Shown here piece by piece: positions 8,924 through 13,522 of a DNA stretch of 13,522 nucleotides; the stretch's first letter is position 1; the number at the start of each line of letters is the position of its first letter. The position numbers and the translations under genes are program-made. The notes below the pieces were generated by a model, which was given only the letters and a program-made list of their open reading frames with translations, did not search any database and had not been told where the DNA came from. This stretch comes from Halieaceae bacterium (GTDB taxonomy: Bacteria; Pseudomonadota; Gammaproteobacteria; Pseudomonadales; Halieaceae). The stretch spans positions 1-13,522 of the forward strand of contig JABJAS010000016.1 of assembly GCA_018666055.1 (NCBI GenBank), written 5' to 3'.

Positions 8924-9280
8924 TCAGGGGTTGGCAGCTTTGAATGCCTTAATAGCGGCATTGAAGTCAGCCGCCACTTTTTCTTCGCGTGAAACAGCCG
9001 CGTTGTAGTCGGCAGCCGCCAGCGCATAGCGCTCGTCGGCATCGTTATCGCCTTCATCCATTGCCGCTTTCTCAGAGGTCATTTGGTCGTCTACACAGGT
9101 GAGATAGTCCGCATTAGCAGCTTGAAAGGCTTTGACTTCGCCCTGTGATGCCACCATGTCCTCCATTGTTGCACTGCCACCATCTGGCGTCGGGGGCGCT
9201 ACCGGAACATCACAGGCAAAAGCAGCGCTGAATGGTGTGGCAAACAATGCAAAGGCGAGCGTAGCAGGTTTTATATTCAT
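8924..9280 (-). CDS. Small exported protein of unknown function, two cysteines
   Basis: I cannot name this gene. The 118-residue product begins with a Sec-type signal peptide (MNIKPATLAFALFATPFSAAFA) and an AFA cleavage site, leaving Cys23 as the first mature residue. The -3 residue is Ala rather than Leu, so a lipoprotein is less likely than a periplasmic protein. The mature part starts with a proline-rich CDVPVAPPTPDGG, then has VKAFQAANADYLTCVD with Cys62, then an acidic, alanine-rich, probably helical C-terminal half. The two cysteines could form a disulfide. From memory, similar unnamed proteins with an N-terminal Cys-Pro-rich segment and a YL.C motif occur in other Proteobacteria. AAGGA eight bases before the ATG supports the start. 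It is monocistronic, with its own promoter region and a hairpin behind it. Confidence 0.85.
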   Translation of the reverse strand: MNIKPATLAFALFATPFSAAFACDVPVAPPTPDGGSATMEDMVASQGEVKAFQAANADYLTCVDDQMTSEKAAMDEGDNDADERYALAAADYNAAVSREEKVAADFNAAIKAFKAANP

Positions 9281-9297
9281 TCTAGATTTCCTTGTTT

Positions 9298-9327
9298 TAA
9301 TCAGCCAAATGCTGGCGTTTTTGTCGA
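9298..9327 (-). promoter_or_regulatory. Possible promoter of the secreted-protein gene
   Basis: On the minus strand TCGACA (9327-9322) matches five of six -35 positions. The AT-rich TGATTAAAA (9303-9295) follows after 18 bases, though its -10 match is poor. Transcription would start close to 9290, just ahead of the Shine-Dalgarno. Confidence 0.3.
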
Positions 9328-9333
9328 GACGCC
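9314..9333. repeat. Inverted repeat GGCGT-N10-ACGCC in the divergent gap
   Basis: GGCGT (9314-9318) and ACGCC (9329-9333) are perfect reverse complements around ten bases that contain the proposed -35 of the minus-strand gene. It could be an operator or simply a short chance dyad. Confidence 0.25.
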
Positions 9334-9377
9334 GTCGTGGCAGTTTGTTGCCGGCTTCAGGTCGTTATAGAGCCCTC

Positions 9378-9386
9378 TGTTATACC
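9378..9386 (+). promoter_or_regulatory. Possible extended -10 upstream of uvrD
   Basis: TGTTATACC fits an extended -10 (TG, one base, TATACC). No matching -35 is visible 17 bases upstream. It would give a leader of roughly 80 bases. The start region of uvrD has no clear Shine-Dalgarno. Confidence 0.2.
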
Positions 9387-9474
9387 AATGAACGGGGCGT
9401 GAATAAACCATCTCTGTCACATCTGTTCATAACGTTTATCCAATCAGCAAAGCGCATTCCGTTACACTACGCAG

Positions 9475-11631
9475 ATGGATGTCTCCGATATTTTAAACCC
9501 CCTGAATGCCGCACAGCGAGAGGCTGTGACCGCCTCGACCAGTAATCAGCTGGTCTTAGCCGGCGCAGGGTCTGGTAAAACACGCGTGCTGGTGCATCGG
9601 ATCGCTTGGTTGATTCGTGCCGAGGGGTTCTCAGCTCAGTCTGTGTTGGCGGTGACCTTTACCAATAAAGCGGCGCGTGAGATGCGAGGCCGCATCGAAG
9701 ATATGCTGCAGATGCCGACACAGGGCCTATGGGTGGGGACTTTCCACGGATTAGCACATCGGTTACTCAAAGCGCATTGGCAAGAGGCAGGCCTGCCTCA
9801 GCAGTTTCAAATTTTAGACAGTGACGATCAGCTGCGGGTCGTTAAGCGAGTTTGCCGAGAGTTAGAGCTCGATGATGCTCGCTGGCCACCCAAGCAGGCG
9901 CAGTGGTTTATCAATGGGCAGAAGGATGAGGGACTCCGTGCGCGTCATGTCGATGTCCCGCTAGGCGACTTATACGCCAAGACCATGGTGCGCGTGTATG
10001 CGGCTTATGAAGAGGCTTGTGAGCGAGGCGGTCTGGTCGACTTTGCAGAGTTGTTACTCCGCGCGCACGAGTTGTGGCTCAAGTCTCCCACAACGCTTGC
10101 CCATTACCAGGCACGATTTAAGACGATTCTGGTGGACGAGTTTCAAGATACCAATACGATTCAGTATGCGTGGTTACGTGTTTTAGCAGGACAAACAATA
10201 CCGGTTGTCGCGGTGGGTGATGACGACCAGTCTATTTACGGTTGGCGTGGCGCAAAGGTCGAGAATATCCAACGATTTTCTGAAGATTTTACCGGTACAG
10301 TGACCGTGAGATTAGAGCAAAATTATCGCTCCACCGAGACGATTCTCGAAGCCGCAAACGGGCTCATCTCTCGCAATGCCGGGCGATTGGGTAAAAATTT
10401 ATGGACTGAAGGCGAGCGGGGTGACCCGATCACGCTGTACGCTGGCTTTAATGAACAAGACGAAGCACGCTATATCGTCGAACAAGCAGAATCGTGGTGC
10501 GATGAGGGGAATCCTCGCCGATCGGTCGCCATTTTGTATCGCTCTAACGCGCAATCACGTGTGTTGGAGGAAGCCCTACTGCGAGAGCGCATCCCCTACC
10601 GTATTTATGGGGGGCAACGTTTCTATGAACGGCTAGAAATTCGTAACGCACTGGCCTATTTGCGGCTGGCTCAAGCGCGTCGTGATGATGCCGCATTAGA
10701 GCGTGTTTTGAATACGCCGCCTCGAGGTATTGGTAACAAGACGGTAGAGAAACTTCGAGAGGTTGCCAGACGAGACCAGGCGCCCTTGTGGGAAGCGATA
10801 GACGCGGTGCGAAAACAAACGCTGTTACCAGCACGAGCACTCACTGCGCTTGCGAATTTCCAAGCACTGATTGACGATTTTGCAGCATCGGCTGAGACCC
10901 TAACTCTCGATGAATTCACAGAGCATGTGATCGAAATGTCAGGGTTAATGAATTATCACCGTTCGGAGAAGGGTGAGCGTGGGCAAGCGCGAGTAGAAAA
11001 CCTACAGGAATTGGTCACGGCAACGCGTCTATTTGAAGCCGAGGACGAGACCATCACGCCATTGCAGGCATTTTTAGACAGTGCAGCGCTCGATGCGGGA
11101 GAGGGTCAAGCCGACCCTTATGAAGACAGCATTCAGATGATGACACTGCACTCTGCAAAGGGATTGGAGTTTCCTCTCGTGTTTATGGCGGGTGTTGAAG
11201 AAAACCTGTTTCCCCATCAAATGTCGTTAGAGGAGCCGGGCCGATTGGAAGAAGAACGCCGGTTAGCGTACGTGGGTATTACTCGTGCGATGCAGAAACT
11301 GATCGTGACGTATGCAGAAAACCGGCGTTTACATGGCAGTGATATGTACAACACACCGTCACGTTTTATCCGTGAGATACCGGGAGAGCTGATCGAAGAA
11401 GTGCGCCTTAACGGTTCGGTGTCTCGGCCGCTTGGATCCTTGTCGCACCACTCCTTGAACGAACCGCCAGTCGAGGGACTCGATTTGGGTCGTCGGGTTT
11501 TGCATCAAGTATTTGGCGAGGGTGTGGTGACTCAATTTGAAGGTCAAGGCAGTAATGCTAGGGTCGAGGTGAGTTTCAGTGAAGGCAGTAAATGGCTGGT
11601 GCTGCAGTATGCGAATCTGACAATTCTGTAA
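9475..11631 (+). CDS. uvrD: DNA helicase II (superfamily 1A, 3'-5')
   Basis: UvrD unwinds DNA after UvrABC incision in excision repair, acts in MutHL mismatch repair, and strips RecA filaments. The 718-residue product (E. coli 720) starts MDVSDILNPLN like E. coli UvrD and shows the Q motif (AQREAV), Walker A GAGSGKT (30-36, K35), motif Ia AVTFTNKAA.EM, WVGTFHGLAHRLL, Walker B VDEFQDTN (D221, E222), motif III GDDDQSIYGWRGA, motif IV EQNYRS, motif V MTLHSAKGLEFP and motif VI EERRLAYVGITRAM. The C-terminal part has GRRVLHQVFGEGVV and ends KWLVLQYANL, a Tudor-like fold that in E. coli contacts RNA polymerase. I chose ATG 9475 by homology; no strong Shine-Dalgarno is present. The next gene starts nine bases after the stop. 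Confidence 0.98.
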   Translation: MDVSDILNPLNAAQREAVTASTSNQLVLAGAGSGKTRVLVHRIAWLIRAEGFSAQSVLAVTFTNKAAREMRGRIEDMLQMPTQGLWVGTFHGLAHRLLKAHWQEAGLPQQFQILDSDDQLRVVKRVCRELELDDARWPPKQAQWFINGQKDEGLRARHVDVPLGDLYAKTMVRVYAAYEEACERGGLVDFAELLLRAHELWLKSPTTLAHYQARFKTILVDEFQDTNTIQYAWLRVLAGQTIPVVAVGDDDQSIYGWRGAKVENIQRFSEDFTGTVTVRLEQNYRSTETILEAANGLISRNAGRLGKNLWTEGERGDPITLYAGFNEQDEARYIVEQAESWCDEGNPRRSVAILYRSNAQSRVLEEALLRERIPYRIYGGQRFYERLEIRNALAYLRLAQARRDDAALERVLNTPPRGIGNKTVEKLREVARRDQAPLWEAIDAVRKQTLLPARALTALANFQALIDDFAASAETLTLDEFTEHVIEMSGLMNYHRSEKGERGQARVENLQELVTATRLFEAEDETITPLQAFLDSAALDAGEGQADPYEDSIQMMTLHSAKGLEFPLVFMAGVEENLFPHQMSLEEPGRLEEERRLAYVGITRAMQKLIVTYAENRRLHGSDMYNTPSRFIREIPGELIEEVRLNGSVSRPLGSLSHHSLNEPPVEGLDLGRRVLHQVFGEGVVTQFEGQGSNARVEVSFSEGSKWLVLQYANLTIL

Positions 11632-11640
11632 GGCGAAATC

Positions 11641-12792
11641 ATGCGTGAAAAACAAATACTACCCCTGATCGTTATCGCACTCGTCGCCGCTTTAGTGAGC
11701 GTGGTGGCGATGTGGTCTCTGGATCGATCGGGCCAAGGCGGCGATTTAACCAAGACGGTGAGCGGTGCTGATACGTTTATTGAATGGAAGTTAGTCACCA
11801 CATGGCCAAAAGGGCTGCCCGGGCTGGGTGCCGCTCCCGAAAACTTTGCGCGGAGAGTGAATGAAGCGTCAGGGGGTCGGTTGAGAATAAAAGTCTTTGG
11901 TGCTGGCGAAATTGTCCCGCCGTTTGAGGTTTTTGATGCGGTATCGCGACGGGTGGCTGAGGCAGGTCATGGGGCGTCTTATTATTGGAAGGGCAAGATC
12001 CCCGCCGCTGTTTTTTATACCGCAGTCCCCTTTGGGATGACGGCTCAAGAAGCAAACGGCTGGCTGCATTATGGAGGGGGTCTTGCTCTGTGGCGCGAAC
12101 TCTATGCGCCCTTTGGGGTGGTGCCCTTTGCTGGTGGGAGCACAGGTGTTCAGATGGCGGGTTGGTTTAACAAGCGATTGAATAGCCGAGAGGACTTAGT
12201 AGGACTGAAAATGCGTATTCCGGGTCTCGCCGGAGAAGTCTTTGATGCGGCGGGTGGTTCTGCCGTTCGCATTGCGGGTGGTGAGGTGTATACGTCGATG
12301 CAGACCGGTGTGATTGATGCCGTTGAGTGGGTCGGCCCTTATAACGATAGGACGCTGGGCCTGATGGAGGTCGGTGATTACTACTATTATCCTGGTTGGC
12401 ATGAGCCTGGCGCGATGCTCGAAATTATTGTCAATGAACAGGCGCTGGCGGCTTTACCCGAGGATCTACGGGCCATTGTCACGGTGGCGGCTCGCGCTAC
12501 CAATAGCGATATGCTCGACGACTTTACCGCTCACAATAGTGAATCACTTGAAATTTTGCTGCGCGACTTTGATACGGAATTGCTGCCGTTACCGGACGAC
12601 GTGATGGATGTTCTCTATGAGCAGAGCCAAGTTGCTGTCCAAGCGCTCATTGACGCGGATCCGATGGCAGAGAAAATTGCGGCTTCTTACTTCGACTTTT
12701 TTCAACGTGTGCGGATGTATCATGAAATATCCGAGCGGGCTTACCTGAATGGGCGAGACCGAGTGATGCCGCCCGTGTCGTTTACGGAGTAA
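11641..12792 (+). CDS. dctP: TRAP transporter solute-binding protein, TakP-like
   Basis: This is the periplasmic binding component of a sodium-driven tripartite (TRAP) importer. The 383-residue product has an N-terminal hydrophobic segment (about residues 6-24) that is a signal peptide or uncleaved anchor. A DctP-family body follows: WKLVTTWPKGLPGLGAAPENFA, GAGEIVPPFEVFDAVS, GHGASYYWKGKIPAA, PFGMTAQEANGWL, LKMRIPGLAGEVF, GVIDAVEWVGPYND and YYYPGWHEPG. These fit the group containing Rhodobacter TakP (2-oxo acids) and Thermus TTHA0766 (lactate-calcium), so a small 2-oxo or hydroxy acid is the likely ligand; the exact one is unknown. Shine-Dalgarno AAGG (11630-11633) overlaps the uvrD stop, suggesting it is transcribed with uvrD. 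Its 3' end overlaps the convergent thioesterase gene by 11 bp. Confidence 0.95.
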   Translation: MREKQILPLIVIALVAALVSVVAMWSLDRSGQGGDLTKTVSGADTFIEWKLVTTWPKGLPGLGAAPENFARRVNEASGGRLRIKVFGAGEIVPPFEVFDAVSRRVAEAGHGASYYWKGKIPAAVFYTAVPFGMTAQEANGWLHYGGGLALWRELYAPFGVVPFAGGSTGVQMAGWFNKRLNSREDLVGLKMRIPGLAGEVFDAAGGSAVRIAGGEVYTSMQTGVIDAVEWVGPYNDRTLGLMEVGDYYYYPGWHEPGAMLEIIVNEQALAALPEDLRAIVTVAARATNSDMLDDFTAHNSESLEILLRDFDTELLPLPDDVMDVLYEQSQVAVQALIDADPMAEKIAASYFDFFQRVRMYHEISERAYLNGRDRVMPPVSFTE

Positions 12793-13180
12793 TGGGCCGC
12801 GTCAACTTCTGATCGTCGATTGCCACGTAGATAAACTCCCCTTCTGTGACCTTGATCGGCTCGCCGTCTTGCCTTGCATTAATCCAGACCTCAACGAGTA
12901 TCCGCAAAGAACTGCGACCGGTTTCAAGGACATCGCAATAACAGCTCACGACGGCGCCAACATGTACCGGTGTCAAAAATGACATGCCTTCTATTGCTAC
13001 CGTTGCAACGCGGCCTCCCGCGAGCTCCGATGCGGTGATGCTGCCGGCAAGGTCCATTTGTGACAACAACCATCCCCCGAAGATGTCGCCGCTTGCGTTG
13101 GTATCTCGAGGCATCGCAATGGTTTGTAATGCTAAATCACCATAAGGGAGAGGATCGGTGTCTAGTTCTTCAGTTGGCAT
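12782..13180 (-). CDS. yciA: Acyl-CoA thioesterase, YciA type (hotdog fold)
   Basis: It hydrolyses acyl-CoAs to free acid and CoA in the cytoplasm; E. coli and Haemophilus YciA accept a wide range of chain lengths. The 132-residue product (E. coli YciA 132) shows GDLALQTIAMPRDTNASGDIFGGWLLSQMD, with the catalytic-type Asp32 after Asn28. Then come the GRVATVAIEGMSFLTPVHVG segment of the hotdog helix and sheet, and the family's EVW... and EGEFIYVAID strands. A weak GAGAG upstream of ATG 13180 may serve as Shine-Dalgarno. The gene is 69 bp downstream of the TRAP permease stop on the same strand and is likely co-transcribed with it. Its stop lies inside the last codons of the convergent binding-protein gene. 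Confidence 0.95.
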   Translation of the reverse strand: MPTEELDTDPLPYGDLALQTIAMPRDTNASGDIFGGWLLSQMDLAGSITASELAGGRVATVAIEGMSFLTPVHVGAVVSCYCDVLETGRSSLRILVEVWINARQDGEPIKVTEGEFIYVAIDDQKLTRPITP

Positions 13181-13249
13181 AGCGTCTGCTCTCAGAGTGT
13201 TTGGCGGCGATGATGGCCAGATCCTGTGCGGGGCATAAAACGTAAGTCA

Positions 13250-13522
13250 TTATCGCCCCATCACCCCGGGTAACCATAGAACTAAATTGGGCCACCACCA
13301 CATGAGGGCGAGCAGCAGCAGTTGAATCAACACAAATGGCAATACACCAGAGTAAATAGCGCCGGTGCTGACTGTGTCGGGCGCGACACCCCGTAAATAA
13401 AACAGGGCAAATCCAAAGGGAGGCGTCAGAAAAGACGTCTGAAGATTTACGGCAATCATAATCCCAAGCCAAACCGGATCGAATCCCATCGCTAACAAGA
13501 TGGGGCCTACCACGGGCACGAC
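13250..13522 (-). CDS. dctM: TRAP transporter large permease, C-terminal part (cut by window edge)
   Basis: This is the large membrane subunit that carries solute and sodium in a TRAP importer. Only the last 90 residues are visible; the gene continues past 13522, and the ATG at 13519 is internal. The visible part has GPILLAMGFDPVWLGIMIAVNLQTSFLTPPFGFALFYLRGVAP, a strongly conserved block of DctM proteins in the TakP-linked group, followed by one more membrane helix rich in L and W (about IYSGVLPFVLIQLLLLALMWWW) and a short tail. It is probably the partner of the binding protein at 11641-12792 although it is on the opposite strand; a small permease gene would be expected further upstream, outside the window. 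The stop codon TAA overlaps an ATG (TAATG). Confidence 0.94.
   Translation of the reverse strand, partial: VVPVVGPILLAMGFDPVWLGIMIAVNLQTSFLTPPFGFALFYLRGVAPDTVSTGAIYSGVLPFVLIQLLLLALMWWWPNLVLWLPGVMGR

Noticed and set aside
9132..9545. 137-codon plus-strand open frame across the secreted-protein gene and into uvrD
   Set aside because: It is antisense to a gene with a signal peptide and ribosome-binding site and overlaps the start of uvrD in another frame. The translation shows no family motif.
13170..13472. 100-codon minus-strand frame overlapping the TRAP permease
   Set aside because: Most of it is an out-of-frame shadow of the strongly conserved dctM C-terminus. Only the last 26 codons fall between genes, and they are treated as a separate finding.

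Overview
This window is a stretch of gammaproteobacterial chromosome, made mostly of conserved housekeeping genes. The AtpA, AtpD, GlmU, GlmS and UvrD proteins resemble their E. coli counterparts closely in length, motif and C-terminal tail. The gene order atpF-H-A-G-D-C-glmU-glmS is also typical of Gammaproteobacteria. A TakP-type TRAP transporter and a small secreted two-cysteine protein suggest a free-living, probably marine or aquatic member. That lifestyle, and any placement below class level, is inference.

Positions 1-5274 (+) hold the distal part of the F1Fo ATP synthase operon: the 3' part of atpF (its membrane anchor lies upstream of the window), then atpH, atpA, atpG, atpD and atpC. 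Spacing is tight (3, 14 and 6 bp) except for a 71-bp gap before atpD, which contains a perfect 6-bp hairpin and then a good Shine-Dalgarno. Positions 5393-8586 (+) hold glmU and glmS, which make UDP-GlcNAc precursors and overlap by one base (TAATG). The end of glmS carries the attTn7 target, which looks unoccupied.

Positions 8587-8923 lack a recognisable gene. They hold a possible 41-codon single-span membrane microprotein (+) and a series of hairpins. The strongest hairpin pairs fully only as minus-strand RNA and lies just past the minus-strand gene at 8924-9280, which encodes a small exported protein of unknown function. A 194-bp divergent gap follows, then uvrD (+, 9475-11631).

The right end holds a TRAP solute-binding protein gene (+, 11641-12792), whose 3' end overlaps by 11 bp the 3' end of a convergent yciA-type acyl-CoA thioesterase gene (-). 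Upstream of yciA on the minus strand is the 3' end of a TRAP large-permease gene, cut by the window edge. The binding protein and permease probably form one 2-oxo-acid-type transporter encoded on opposite strands.

I found no CRISPR array, tRNA, rRNA, insertion sequence, prophage or defence system. The points worth a second look are small: the microprotein candidate, the secreted orphan, the strand-specific hairpin, the split TRAP locus and the atpG-atpD leader hairpin.
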